64,000 nucleotides of DNA from the NCBI GenBank assembly GCA_033065855.1, contig JAVXUO010002717.1, positions 62,001 to 126,000 of the forward strand, given 5' to 3'. The translations under genes and the position numbers were made by a program. Position 1 is the first letter of the stretch; the number at the start of each line of letters is the position of its first letter. Source of the stretch: Escallonia rubra. Lineage: Eukaryota > Streptophyta > Magnoliopsida > Escalloniales > Escalloniaceae. Below, one piece after another: positions 1 through 12,268 of the stretch. Below the pieces are notes generated by a model, which was not told the DNA's origin, did not search any database, and saw nothing but the letters and a program-made list of their open reading frames with translations.

Positions 1-249
1 GGCCAACCTTTTTTGCAAAGTGTCTAGTCACATTTAATTCATGATCAAAGCTGCATTACATTCCTACCAGGATCAACTGGTTGAATGGACCTCAAATTCC
101 TTCTAGGGATAGTCTTTACTGATATTACACGAGGCTATCATTTTTGTCATCGTATGCTTGGTAGTCTTTATAGGTGTGATGTTATGGTCACATAACTCAC
201 TTACGTCATTGAAATTTTGCTTTATAAATAGAGGTCATAGCTTAGCACT
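1..249. other. Left flank of the copia element
   Basis: AT-rich sequence with no coding frame or repeat that I recognise. Its last five bases (245-249, GCACT) are the target-site duplication of the copia element that begins at 250. Confidence 0.5.
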
Positions 250-1867
250 TGTGATAATTTGACTTGGATAAAAACCTGTACGACCCGAGCGACCCAAAAA
301 TTTGTTAATGTCTGGGTGTCCCACACGAATATTATTCAGAGCAGGTCGTGACTTAGCCCTCAGTATATAAGTCGTCTTATCCCACATTGGTTATTTAGAG
401 AAGGTCATGACTTAACTCTAAGTAAATATAAGTCGTTTTGTATTGTTTTTTAGGGTCAAGAAAGAGAAGCCATTTTTTTAGAGGATTTGTTGAGAGAGAC
501 AAAGATCTATAATTGTTAGACATAGTAAAATCGTCGCTACCATCATGGAGTAGGCTTTTGCCGAACCACGTTAATCTTGTGCCTTGTGTGCCTTTATTTT
601 TTAGGATTAATTACACATAAAACCCTATAGTTTGAGGGTTCGTGCGCATTTCACCTTACTATTTTAATTTTGGCGTAATTTACCTCATTGTTTATTAATT
701 TGTACTCAATTTACCAATTGACGGGCTGAAGTCCAATTTCTTGGATGCCCGTCAATTTCTCAAGGGCAAATTCGTGACTTCACTCCTTTGATCCACCTTG
801 GCAACCACAAGTCCACCTCACAAAATGTTGACCTAATCAAAACCATCCACCTGTGCAAACCATATCACCACTGCCCAACACATTCTTTACTGTCAAAATC
901 CAAAGCCCAACGGAAAAGGGCCATGGTTCAGACAATGCCATTCGAACCCCAGCGGCGCTAGCCCTTCAAACCCCCAACGACACCAGCGCCGCCCAAACCA
1001 ACCACCGCATCGCCGTCTGAACCTTACCACCGCAGCGCCATCCAACCCTCTTCCATCATAGATTCGTCCAACACCCCCCGGCCCAACGCCAACCCTTCAA
1101 ACCCCCAATAACACTAGCACCGTTCAAACTCCACCACTGCAGCACAGTCCAAACCCCACCACCGCAGAGTTGTCCTGTCTTCCTCCATCACAGAGTCGTC
1201 CAACCCCCCGCGGAGCCACTGTCAGCGCTGAAAACTTCTACATCACTGGTGATATCGTCGATGGAGATCTCGCTGGGTTGGACGTGGTGATCGACGGGAC
1301 TGAGACGTATCACCGAGGCAATCGACGGCGTAGCCAAGGAAGTCAAAGCCTTGGGCGAGGTTGGGATGGTTGTGAGAGTGAATGACATGACCAAAATGAA
1401 GATTGGTTGTGGTTCAATGGCTGGGGTTTGCTGTCTGTGTAAAGAGAGAGAGAGAAATTAGGTGTTAATGGGGTGGTTGGTTGCTCTATGGGTGCATGGG
1501 TGGTTGGTTGCTCTTGGGAGCAGACGTTGTTCTATGGGTGCGTAAGGAAGGAGGTGGGGGATTGCAGATCGGGGTTTTGAGAGAAACTGAGATCACTTAA
1601 TGCCAGGATGGAAAAAGTTATGAACTTACGATTTTACCTCTAAAAGATTAACGGGCGTTCAAAAAATTAAACTCCAAACCGTCAATTGGTGAATTGTGCA
1701 CTAATTGATGAATAGTGAGGTGAATTGTGTTAAAATTGAAATAGCAAGGTGAAATGCGCACAAACCCTCAAACTATAAGGTTTTATGTGCCATTGATCCT
1801 ATTTTTTAATATTGTCTTCGATTATTTTCTTAATTGCTTGGTGCGAAATCTACTATTTTTTTTACCA
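250..1867 (+). repeat. 5' LTR of the copia element, split by a MULE
   Basis: Bases 250-603 and 1809-1867 together match the 3' LTR at 6008-6407. Shared blocks include the paired phrases ending in AAGTATATAAGTC and the stretch GAGTAGGCTTTTGCCGAA. Without the insertion and one target copy the LTR is about 413 bp. The TATATAA-like motifs near 365 and 425 are plausible promoter elements. Confidence 0.85.
604..1799. mobile_element. Non-autonomous Mutator-like element (MULE) with long TIRs
   Basis: The ends begin GGATTAATTACACATAAAAC (left) and, read on the other strand, GGATCAATGGCACATAAAAC (right). The inverted repeats can be followed for about 180 bp. They are bounded by the identical 9-bp duplication TATTTTTTA at 595-603 and 1800-1808, which is the usual MULE target size. 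The 1,196-bp element has no transposase. Its interior (about 880-1420) is strikingly GC-rich and rich in CCACCGC-like phrases, unlike the AT-rich ends, which resembles Pack-MULE interiors. The small open frames inside show no recognisable protein. Confidence 0.85.
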
Positions 1868-1886
1868 AGTGGTTATCAAGAGCTGA
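1868..1886 (+). other. Primer binding site of the copia element
   Basis: Directly after the 5' LTR the sequence AGTGGTTATCAAGAGCTGA resembles the usual initiator-Met tRNA primer site (TGGTATCAGAGC) with small insertions. Its position between LTR and gag start fits. Confidence 0.55.
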
Positions 1887-1911
1887 GGTTTACGTTAGAA
1901 GCACCTTGCAA

Positions 1912-4900
1912 TGGCGCAAAATACTTCGACGAAGTATGATTTTGAAAAGTTTGATAGATTGAATGATTTCAGTTTATGAAGGATGAAGTTGTGTGCTGTT
2001 CTTGTTCAACAAGGGTTGTTGAAAGCGTTAAAGGGGAATCAGGGGCTTCCTGAGACAATGTCTGCTAATGAAAAAGAAGACATGTTGGAGAGAGCTCAAA
2101 GTGCCTTATTGCTGTGTTTAACCGACAATGTGTTGTAAAAGGTTTCTCAGGAAACGACTGTAGCTGAATTGTGGCTGAAATTGGAGACCGTGTACATGAC
2201 GAAGTCTCTAACGAATTGTTTATAATTGAAGTAGTGGTTGTATACTTTCTGGATGAAAGAAGATACATCGTTAGTGGTCATCTTAATGAATATAATAAGG
2301 CAATATTAGACCTACAAAATGTTGATATCAAGATAGAAGATGAGGATAAAGTTTTACTGTTGTTGTGTTCTTTACCTCCGTCATATGAGCATCTTGTTAC
2401 TACCTTATTGTATGGGAAGGACAGTATCTCCAGGGAGGAGGTTGAGGCTATGATAAATTATCATAAATTAATGAAGAATGTTACAGAAAAAGAGGAGAAG
2501 AATAGGGTGATGGTCTGATGGCTCGAGGCCGAAGCACTAACCATGCTGGCTTTAGAAATAAAGGAAGATCGAGGTCTCAGTCAAAGACCAGAAAATTGAA
2601 GTGCTATCATTATCACAAAGAAGTGCATTATCAAAAGGATTGTCCTGAGCGTAAAGGGAAGAAAAGGATAATTCCAAGATGGATGATGTTGCTAGAGTGG
2701 TAGATGATAATTCTGACGATGTAGATGTTCTTTCAATTACTATCAGTTCCTCTGATGAAGGGTGGATTCTTGATATAGGTTGTTCATATCATACGTGCCC
2801 CAATAGGGGCTGGTTTGTTAATTATCGCTCACTTAAAGGTGGTAAAGTTCTTATGGAAAGCGATATCGCCTATAAGGTGATTGGGGTAGGTTCAATTCTG
2901 ATTAGAATGCATGATGGTATTGTAAGAACTTCGACTGATGTCAGGCAAGTTCCAGAGCTGAGAAAAAAAATTGAATTCTTTGGGTATGCTTGATTCCAAA
3001 TGGTTATAACTATTGGCTTCCAGTGGAGTAATAAAGATAATAAGGGTGCTCTTGTCATGATGAAGGGGTTGAAACAAAATAGTCTCTAGTTGTTACAAGG
3101 TAGCACAGTTACATGAGCAGCAGCAACACCAGCAACATCTTTATCTTCTGATATAGATTCTGACACTATCAGGTTATGGCATATGCATTTTGGGCATATT
3201 AGTGAGAGGGGTATGGATTTGCTGAGCAAACAAGATTTTGCTGAGCAAACAAGATTTTGCTGAGCAAACAAGATTTGCTGAGCAAACAAGGTTTGATGGG
3301 AAACAAGAAAACAAGAAAGCTGGATTTTTGTGAGCATTGTGTCTTCGGGAAGCAGTGCATGGTAAAGTTCAGTTGGGCTGTTCATACCACCAAAGGTACA
3401 ATGGATTACATCCATTCAGATCTTTTGGGTCCTTCCACGGGTCCTTCTAAGGGTGGCGGCAGATATACGTTGACTTTTATTGATGATTTCTCAAGAAAGG
3501 TCTGGGTGTATATTCTGAAGAAAAAAAGTAATATCTTTGTTCAGTGGAAGCAATTTAAGATGATAGTTGAAAAACAGACCAACAAAGAAATTAAGTGCTT
3601 GAGGACTAACAATGGCATGTAATTCTGTTTGAATGAGTTCACTAAGTTCTACAAGAATGAAGGCATATTGAGGCATCGCACTGTTAGAAAAATGTCATAG
3701 TAGAATAGCGTTGCAGAACAGATGAATAGGACTCTCCATGAGAGAGCTCGGTGTATGCTTTCAAATGTTGGGTTATCAAAGGAATTTTGGGCAGAAGTTA
3801 TTAACACAACTGCATAATTGTGAATGGGTCTCCATCGGCTTCAATTGATTGCAAGACTCCGGGAGAAGTTTGGTCTGGTAAGTATGCTTATTATGAAAAT
3901 TTGAGGATATCAGTTGTCCTACTTATGCTCATGTTAATGATGGTAAACTTGAGATGAGAGCAAAAAAAATGCATTTTCTTAGACTATGCAAGTAGGGTAT
4001 AAGGGTACAGGTTGTGGTGTCTTGATTCTAAGTCATCTAGGCTCCTAATTCACAGAGATGTGACCTTTGATGAATCTTTGACGCTTTCGAAGAAGAAATA
4101 GTTGATTGATGCACGGAAAGACCACAGTGTCAGGGAGAATGTGGAGCTAGAGGTTCGAGCTCCAGATTCATTGTCTATAATTCCTACAGATGATGATAAT
4201 GGTTCTCATTCTACCGAAGAGAATGAAGAAATTCAGGAACAACAGTATAACATTGCCAAAAACAGATGGAAAAGAGAAATTTGACCTCCTCAAAAGTATG
4301 GATATGCGGATATGATTACTCATGCTCTTATTGTGGCAAAGGGTATTGAGGTTGAAGAGTTTATTACATATAAAGAGGGCATCAAGAGCCCAAAATCAGC
4401 GCAGTGGACAATTGCTATGAGTGAATAGATGGAATCTCTTTACAAGAATCAAACGTGGGAATTGGTGAAACTGCCTATGGGCCAGATGATTGTTGGTTAC
4501 AAATGAGTCTACAGGAAGAATGAGGGAATTCCTGGAACATAAGATGCAATGTATAAAGCACGTTTGATAGCTAAGGTTTTACTCAAAGAGAAGGTATTTA
4601 TTATAATAAAATATTTTCTCATGTAGTAAAACATACTTCCGATAAAAGTGTTGCTTGATATGATTGCTCTATATGACTTGGAGTTAAAACAGCTGGATGT
4701 CAAGACAACTTTTCTACACGGTGAGTTGGAAGAGCAGATATTCATGCGTAGGGGTTCGTGATGCTGAATAAAGAAGATCATGTTTGCTTGTTGAAAAAAA
4801 TCCTTGTGTGGAATAAAGCAATCTCCAAGGCAATGGTATAAGCAATTCGACAGTTTCATAGCAGAGAGAGGTTACAACAAGAGAGCCTATGACAGTTGTG

Positions 4901-5922
4901 TGTATCACCAGAGGCTCACATATGGTTCTCATATATACTTGTTGTTGTATGTTGATGACTTGTTGATTAATACAAAAAAAATGTCAGATATAAACGGTTT
5001 AAAATAACAATTGGAAAGGGAATTTGAGATGAAAGATTTGGGTGCAATAAAGATGATATTGGAGATGGAGATTCAAAGGGATCGATCTGTAGGAACTTTG
5101 TACTTATCTCAGAAAAAGTACATTGAGTTAGTACTGCAGCACTTTGGTATGGAAACTCCGAACCTGTTACTACTCCTTTGGCGGCATAATTCAAGCTTTC
5201 AGCAGCTGATTCCCAACAGACCCAGGAGAAGGTGGAGCACATGGCACGTGTTCCATATGCTAGTGCAGTGGGCAGTCTCATGTATGTTATGGTTTGAACA
5301 AGACCCAACATTTCTCATGCTGTCAATGTAATTGGTAGGTACATGGGTAATCCTGGGAAAGCTCATTGGCATGGAGTGAAGTGGATACTTCGATACCTGA
5401 GAGGTACTGCGGATATTTGTTTGGTCTACCATTAGGGCAGTGATGCGAATGGTAGAGTTGTTGGATATACGACTCATACCACGCTGGAGATTTGGATAGA
5501 ATGAGATCTTTGACAGGCTATGTCTTCACTTTTTTTATCTATGTGATCAGTTGGAATGCTACTCTACATACTATTGTTGCCTTGTCTATTATAGAAGCTG
5601 AGTACATAGCGGCGACTGAAATAGTGAAGGAAGCCATTTGGTTGAAGGGCTTGGTAAGTGATTTGGGGTTGAAGCAGGAGTCTAGCACTGGTTACTGCAA
5701 TAGCCAAACTGCTATACATCTGACCAAAAATCAAATGTTCCTGAGTGAACCAAGCACATTGATGTCAAGTTTCATTTTTATTCGAGATGTGGTTTCTCAG
5801 GATACTATTAGGATATAGAAGACCTCCAAAGTTGAAAATCCAGCAGACATGATGACGAAACATATCTTAGAGATCAAGTTTAAGCATTGCTTAGATTTGA
5901 TAGGTATCGACAGTATTTGAGG
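1912..5922 (+). pseudogene. Copia gag-pol polyprotein, broken
   Basis: The gag start ATG is at 1912; the frame stops after about 22 codons and continues in other frames. A zinc knuckle near 2602-2640 has lost one cysteine (CYHYH instead of CxxC). The protease motif near 2764 reads WILDIGCS, with Ile where Thr or Ser is usual. The GAG-pre-integrase region (3170-3370) keeps an LWHMHFGH-like start and FCEHC. The integrase core keeps YTLTFIDDFSRKVWVY (3463-3515). The reverse transcriptase keeps LLLYVDDLLI (about 4940-4970). RNase H (5492-5818) keeps SIIEAEYIAATE. More than ten stops and frame changes make it non-functional. Published copia elements encode one polyprotein of about 1,300 residues, which is roughly the length covered here. 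Confidence 0.9.
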
Positions 5923-6007
5923 TGCAGCCCTAGGGGGTAGGTTTGGGAGCAGCAGGCGGTACTTTCAGGTTGTGTTTGCTTGTATTATGCAAGTCAATGT
6001 ACGGACT

Positions 6008-6407
6008 TGTGATAATTTGTTTTGGATAAAAACCCGTTTATGACCGAGTGTCCTGAAAATTGGTTAATGTGTAGATGTCCCACACGGGTTATTTAGAGCG
6101 GGTCGCGAGTTAGCCCTAAGTATATAAGTCATCTTGTTCCACATTGGTTATTTGAGAAGGTTATAACTTAGCTCTAAGTATATATAAGTTGGCTTATATT
6201 ATTTTTTAGGGTCAAGAGAGAGGAGCCGTTTCTTGAGAGGCTTTGTTGAGAGGGACAGAGATCTATAATCTCGACAGACCGACATAGTGGAATCGCTGCT
6301 ACCACCATAGAGTAGGCTTTTGCCGAATCACGTAAATCTTGTGTCTTTGTGCCTTTATTTTCTGATGTTGTCTTCAATTCTTTTCTTTATTGCTATATTT
6401 TTTTACA
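6008..6407 (+). repeat. 3' LTR of the copia element
   Basis: It aligns with the 5' LTR along its length and with the inverted copy at 31,726-32,142. Compared with both, it lacks about 14 bp (GGTGCGAAATC region) near its end, so that deletion happened in this copy. Purine-rich sequence near 5930-5965 is a possible polypurine tract, although it lies about 45 bp upstream of the LTR. Confidence 0.85.
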
Positions 6408-7258
6408 GCATTGAAGTGGTTTAGCAATCAAACTATTACAATGTTAATGCTTTTCCAATTCGGGTTAGAGTTGCCAATATTTATTTGTAGAAGTTGTAAA
6501 TCCTTAGCCACTTTGAGGTGTTTGATAATAACGTGAACCGTAACTTTACCTAATGATGATTATACTTTACACTTGTGCTTCTGAGTTTACTGTGAAGGTA
6601 CATAGACTTGTTTAAATGGACCGAGGGGGCAATAGGATCAAATGATCATATTCACTCTCAAGATTGGCGTAAATATGACTTCAAGAACTAGTATATATTA
6701 AACTTGATCAACACACATAGGGCATTTGATCTCTATACTTTGAGTAGACTCTTTGTTTCAAGATCCATGAACTTAGACCAAACCATCACCAACGTTCAAG
6801 AATGGTAAGAATTTGTGACATGGGATTGGTTGTAACTACTAGGTGTAACCAATGCCATAGGTTGCAGCCGATGTGTACTACCATAACTCTGTGTGGTATC
6901 TTTTGTTGCAACCAATATTTCACGCTAGCAAACTAAAATGCTTAAAACTGAGATTTAAATGGCTAGTTCTTAACTGAAACCAACAACAAGTTATTAGAGA
7001 GATCTATGCATAATTGCAATATCTCCTATGGTAGTAGGCCTTGTCTTTTTGTCTCAATTATCTTGAACTCCTTCTTGTTTGGCCTCGGTTGGATCGTCAG
7101 ACAGATCGACTCTTCACTTGTCAATCATAGTTGTCCTTATTTTGCATTAGTATTGAACTTTGCTGAATCACTTTGGAGCCAATCCACGACTTTCATATCC
7201 TAATTGCTTTTGTTCAATATCCAGATTATCAAGATAGTCGACGAGATATAGAAATATG
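6408..7258 (+). repeat. Flank shared, inverted, with 30,838-31,725
   Basis: This 850-bp stretch lies outside the copia LTR yet reappears on the opposite strand at 30,838-31,725, again directly next to the LTR. Shared landmarks include TTTGGAGCCAATCCACGAC and CGTCAGACAGATCG. It is therefore part of a duplicated segment rather than the element. A 65-codon open frame (7006-7203) is conserved between copies but resembles no known protein. Confidence 0.85.
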
Positions 7259-7329
7259 TAGAGTTCCACCTATGCACGGCAATTGTAAGTGGTCTCCTAC
7301 GAGGTAAATTTTATTGAACAAAAAAAGTT

Positions 7330-8199
7330 TTAAATTGTTATACTCTCGGAACTACAAATATATGATGCCATACCCCTCAGTTTGTGAAGAATATCTCCAG
7401 CAGCAGCTACACCATCTTGAACAATTAAATTAATTATATGGCAAACACATGGAACATAAAATAATTTACTGTCAAGTACAGGTCGAAGACTCTCATCTAA
7501 GACTTTAATAGAAGTTACATTACTAGAAGCATTATCAAAACTGATACTCATAATCTTGTTCTTTATTTTAAAAGAGGTACATGTATTGATTATAAGAGTA
7601 GCAATGTTAGCTACATCATGCGGATAAGGAAAGAGTTCAAAAGCAACGATTCTCTTGTTCATAGTCCAATTAGAATCAATCCAATGGATCGTCGCACAAG
7701 CATAACTAACTAGAGTAAAATGATATTTCCAAACATCAGAAGTAAGACTAACTCTACCATCAAAATTATCAAAATAATCAATTAAGCGTGCTTTAGTAGC
7801 ATCATACTGTCTAAGTGCATCAGATCTAGTTGTGTTTCTATGAACCTTTTTGTACAAAGGTTGCACATAAATATTCATATATCTAGAGTGTTTAGCATTA
7901 AAAGCAAAACTAAAAGCTTGTTCATCGTGAACAATAAATTCGCAAGACCGTCTCTTTTGTCTTTGCTGATTATAAATAAATAACTCACTGTCAAAAGATA
8001 ACTGTGTTTGGCTAGTTTTGACATGGCCTTGCTTAGGTGCACACAGAGGGTAATACATATTCAGATGTCCATTACCTTGACTACACGAAAATAACTTACC
8101 ACGGTACTTACATTGAGCTCTTCGAACGCCATCGACCATAATATCCTCAAAATGATTCCAACACGGGTTTTTTTTCCTTCCCTTTTGGACTTTTGGCAA
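7330..8199 (-). pseudogene. hAT transposase, N-terminal half
   Basis: A 290-codon frame starts with a BED-type zinc-finger region (NPCWNHFED...CKYRGK) in which the second Cys of the CxxC pair is Arg. It continues through the RNase H-like transposase core: VSLTSDVWK, FDNASSN, then PCVCHIINLIVQDG. These motifs and their order are typical of plant hAT proteins of the RICESLEEPER/zinc-finger BED type. There is no ATG at the upstream end of the frame. The C-terminal third with the hAT dimerisation domain is missing. It is therefore a truncated remnant, and family members are usually 600-700 residues. Confidence 0.85.
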
Positions 8200-9012
8200 A
8201 CTGGTGGCAACCGCTCATCGGGGAAAAATTATGCTCTGGAGTAGTAGCGTCGCGAACTAAGATGCTTTCTTGACTAAAATGTTGGGTGTCTTATGAAGAT
8301 GTATATTCAAACTCTGGAATATTTTGGTTAAACTACCAATTGGCTTGGATATTTATACTCATTAGTGACGGATCTTGAAAATCGAATGGTTGTGGTGGTG
8401 CTTGTGGTGGTGGTGGTGCTTGTGATGGTGCTTGTGTCACTAACCCCTTTCCGTGATCTTTTCGATAGTGTTGAGATGTCCGCCCCAAGAATTGTTTATC
8501 AACCGCTGCTGCCGATTTTTCAGCCTCGTCCCCATGTTGACCACTACCGCCGATTATCTTGCACTTGTTAATGGTTGTTCCTTTTGCACGATCTATTCAA
8601 ATTTCACTTCTCGCGTATTTACACCAATTTTCTTATCTCTGTCATATCATTATTGATAACTAGCGATCCATTAGTAACCGCAACAGTCATACTTGCTTTC
8701 GTATATTTCTCAAAGCACTTTTCACGGTCCTCAGCACGCCACGTGTCTATGCTTTTATTAGCTATCATAATAATATTTATGCCGCCAACATTGTCCCCCT
8801 TAACTCGTACGACGTGTGCAGTCCTACGATTAATTCTTGATTCGACTCAACTTCTAACTTTTCAATTATTAACCGTCTTAATGAGGTTGAGTTCAAAATG
8901 AACTCTGTGGCCCGCTTTTTTTAAGCCGTTTTTTGTCGACACAATTTCATATCACGCCTTGTGCAAAACCTTAAAACCCTCATATATTCTTTCTTTATAA
9001 CTTTCAAGAATT
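8200..9012. other. Gap between hAT remnant and PMD pseudogene
   Basis: No gene is seen. A short imperfect repeat with GGTGGTGCTTGT units lies at about 8384-8435. A CACGTGTC G-box-like motif lies near 8741 and a TTTATAAC motif near 8994, just before the PMD start codon, so 8,700-9,012 could be an old promoter or LTR part. Confidence 0.4.
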
Positions 9013-12000
9013 ATGGAGAAGAAGAGAATCATGCCAAAAGGAGACGAAGGTGATGGGGTTACTTGCCCTCCTAATCCTCGATGGGGCGTTGGCGCTCTTA
9101 TGGCTCATGTTGAACCCATCGATACCCGCGTTTTGATTCCATCCAAGAAATGCCCAAAACCCATCAGCTCTAATATTTTGGGTCCTTCTTTCAGGCTTAG
9201 GCCCCAATCTTTGAAGGGGTACCCAATTGATGAGTCGGAGAAGCTGCTATTAAGCTCGTCCTATCTGAATTGGAAGGGTTGGCATGAATCCAGATTGCCG
9301 ATTAGGTCCTAGCCAACTCTCGTTCATGCCGATTGGGGTTAGTGGGTTGATTGTTTATCGATTTCTTTTACTGATCAATAGAGGCAGCAAGGTATTTAAG
9401 ATTTAATTCATATGTCTAAAAATCCTCCTAAGGTAGATTGATGGCTATTATCCTCATCTTTTTGTTTTTGGCCGACTACTACTAATGCTCATATTAAGGA
9501 CCAAAATGATGGCCCCTACCATTTTTTATGTGTGTGCCCTAACATGCCTCTTGCCAATTGGTAATCACACCAACACGTTAACCAATCATAACCCCACCGA
9601 TTTATCCCTTGATATTTCCACCTCAAAGTATTCAGAAACTTTTGAGAGGTATTTCATGAAATCGCGTTCCAAGTACACTGATATCTCACCTGATTTGAAA
9701 GAGTTAACTATTTTTCTTTGGATGTGGCTATCTCGTGAAGTCTTTTGTGTATCGAGCCTGTCTTTAACTAAGGAATACATGAATTTGGCCATTAGCTTGG
9801 CTCATGGTAGCGAATATGCACTTGCACCTTTGTTGCTAGGTAGTCTGTACAGGGCTATGTCTACGATGGTGGGTAAGAAGATACATTGGAGTATCAATGG
9901 ACCCTTTTGGTTAGTTCAGTTGTGGCTTCAAGCCTATTTTTCGGAGTTTTGCTCCCTCGATTCCCCTTCAGCCTGATATCTCATTTTTAACCTATGAACA
10001 TCTCCTCTCTTTGGGTGAAATAAAACTTGATTCTTTTATATCTTGTTTCCATTTTTTTTTTCGATTTCACCTATATCAAGCGTTCACATCCATTCCTTTC
10101 TAAGGTATTTTATTTTGGATTTTAAAATCGATTCAAACTTCTGGTATCATTTTCTTATTATACTTCGGTTTTATTGATATAGGAGGAAGCAACAATCCTA
10201 ACACTCCACAGAAAAGAAATAAATCTCCTTCTAGAGAATCTTCTCGACAAGTGCGGGGTAAGAAAGGAAAAGAAACTGTCATTGAGTCTTCACCCGAAGA
10301 GTCTGAAACTGATGAGGCTACATATGATTCTTCCCAAAAATCATAGGTAAAAGAAGAGACTGAAGACACCGATGAAATGGAAGAAGACGAAGAAGAAGAT
10401 AACGTACCTCTCATTCAAAGGCGGAAAGAAATCCGGGAGAATAACAAGAAAACAAAGCAAGCCTTTGACGATTCTACTTCAAATCCTCAACTGACAGAAT
10501 CAATATTGGCCACCCCTTTAAACATAATTCCTTCCATCCAAATTTCTTCGGCTCTCATCAATGTACCAATATCCCTGAGTGCTCCAAACCCAAGTAGGAA
10601 CTTTTCTGTCAATTTTATGTTCTACCAATGACAATCATTTAAGAAGGTTCTCATTATCAGACTAGTTTTGTCCAGCTGATAAAAGAGCTAGACCAGCTAA
10701 GAAGTTAGCTACTGAAACACTAGTTTGAGTGGAACACCTGAAGAGAGTGAAGAGATCGTTATTGCTTCAGCCAACCAGTATGAAGATCCTTTGACAGTCT
10801 AGAATGGCGCGACTACGCTTAAGCCCAAAACCAATCAGAAAAAAGTTTAGCCTGTAAGACCCGTTTACCCGTTTCAGAGCAAGGACTATTACGTTGAAGA
10901 TAAATTTCTTCTTTTATTGATTTGTGCATCAATTTTCCTATCATATCTCTTACCCTTCTTAGGATTTGGGTGGTATCACCATCGATTTGACTCAGGAAAG
11001 CACAAGCAAGGAGGGTCCCCCCTCAGGTGACAATATTTCTTTTGATACTCCTACTGACATTCCAACTAATATAGAAACTGTCAGCGGCGAGGGTCCTTCA
11101 ATTGCTGCTACTCATCAACCGACATCTCCACCTCAGCAGGTTTGTTGGTTTTCGACACTTTCTATTTTGCGTTATTATCGACAACTCATATCTTGTTTCG
11201 ATTTATACAGGGCCGTAATGAGTCATGGGATATCCAAGGTGAAGAGCACTCTAGTGATCATCATTCTAATCAGTCGAAAATGCTCCATCAACCGCCTCTC
11301 CAATTCCTGAGATTTATCTACCAACTGAAGTTACTTCCTCTATAGTGGCAAGTCCAATTAGGGATTCGGCATCAACTCATATGTCAACTGTCCAAACAAC
11401 CACTATCCCAGCAATGGCTGAGCCGTTGTCTATCTCGACCGTCCCAAGTTCCCCATCGATTGCCCAAACAATAGAAAAGGTGACAGAAACCCTGATTGCA
11501 AAAGGACCAAGCCCTTCTGTGCCAGCTTTCGAAGATATTAATCAGAAGTTTTGGCAACTTCAAATAGCTATCAACGTTTTCTCTTGGCCCCCTATGACGA
11601 CATGGACTTCAGCCTCAAGTGTTGACGCGTTTGCAGTTTTAGACATATTCAAGAGCCTACTTAGCCATCGTCTTTCAGATGTTTTGGCTAATGAGGATGC
11701 ATCGTCAAAGATGAATGACTTATTTAACACCTTGGTCGATAATACATCTGCGTTGAACAGTGCTCAAACAGGGTTGATCACTACTCTGAAGTTCCAGATT
11801 TTGCTTGTATCTTCTTCTTGGAAACAAGGCATGGACATCAGATCGAGTATCCATGTAGTGGATAAAGATATTGTTTCCTTGAATATGAAGATCTAGGAAA
11901 GACATCAAGCCAGCCTATAAATCTCGAAGGATATCGAAGAAATTGTAGCTGAAAGGAAGGAATTAGAGATTAAAATGGCTGCTTTGAAACAAAAGGAACA

Positions 12001-12141
12001 GGGTTTGCTTATAAGGCAAAGCGTAATATACCAGGAGGCAGTTGATCTGGCTAAAGCCTAGGAAGAGCCCTTAAAAAAGTGAGCAAAGGCTCACTCCCAA
12101 CTTGCTTTCGTTGATCAGATCATTTCCAAGGTTGAAGCATA
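9013..12141 (+). pseudogene. Plant mobile domain (PMD) gene, broken
   Basis: The frame opens with ATG at 9013 and encodes an acidic leader followed by LNWKGWHESRLPI. After several frame changes a second block (9485-9976) reads LWMWLSREVFCVSSLSLTKE and then ALAPLLLGSLYRAMS and GPFWLVQLWLQAYFSEF. These are the hallmark blocks of the transposon-derived 'aminotransferase-like, plant mobile domain' family (MAIL1/MAIN relatives). Downstream parts (10,180-12,141) are low-complexity Ser/Thr/Pro/Glu-rich and end in a coiled-coil-like Lys/Glu stretch (11,930-12,140), in scattered frames with stops. It runs convergent to, and ends about 130 bp from, the Tat gypsy pol on the other strand. PMD frames antisense to pol are known in plant Ty3/gypsy elements, so this is probably element cargo and not a host gene. 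Confidence 0.75.
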
Positions 12142-12268
12142 ATGGAAAAATATACAAACTGCTTTGATGTTTGACCTTTTTTGCCGCTATTCTATTTTAT
12201 AATTTCTTTTATTAAGACAATATTTTTATTTTAATCGAATCATTCCCTTCTAGACCACTATTTTAATA

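Larger units (their letters stand above)
250..6407 (+). mobile_element. Ty1/copia LTR retrotransposon, degraded
   Basis: Two similar terminal repeats flank a decayed gag-pol in the order gag, protease, integrase, reverse transcriptase, RNase H. Integrase before reverse transcriptase is the Ty1/copia order. Both LTRs begin TGTGATAATTTG and end in a T-run followed by ACA/ACCA. The 5' target duplication is GCACT (245-249). The 3' one reads GCATT (408-412 of the 6-kb line, i.e. 6408-6412), one mismatch away. The 5' LTR carries a Mutator-like insertion. Many stops and frame changes show the element is not autonomous. Confidence 0.9.

Noticed and set aside
1170..1394. Short frames on both strands inside the MULE at 604-1799
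   Set aside because: No recognisable domain; overlapping open frames on both strands of GC-rich sequence.
3221..3296. Possible CRISPR-like array
   Set aside because: Only four adjacent copies without spacers, inside a retroelement gene of a plant genome; better explained by slippage.
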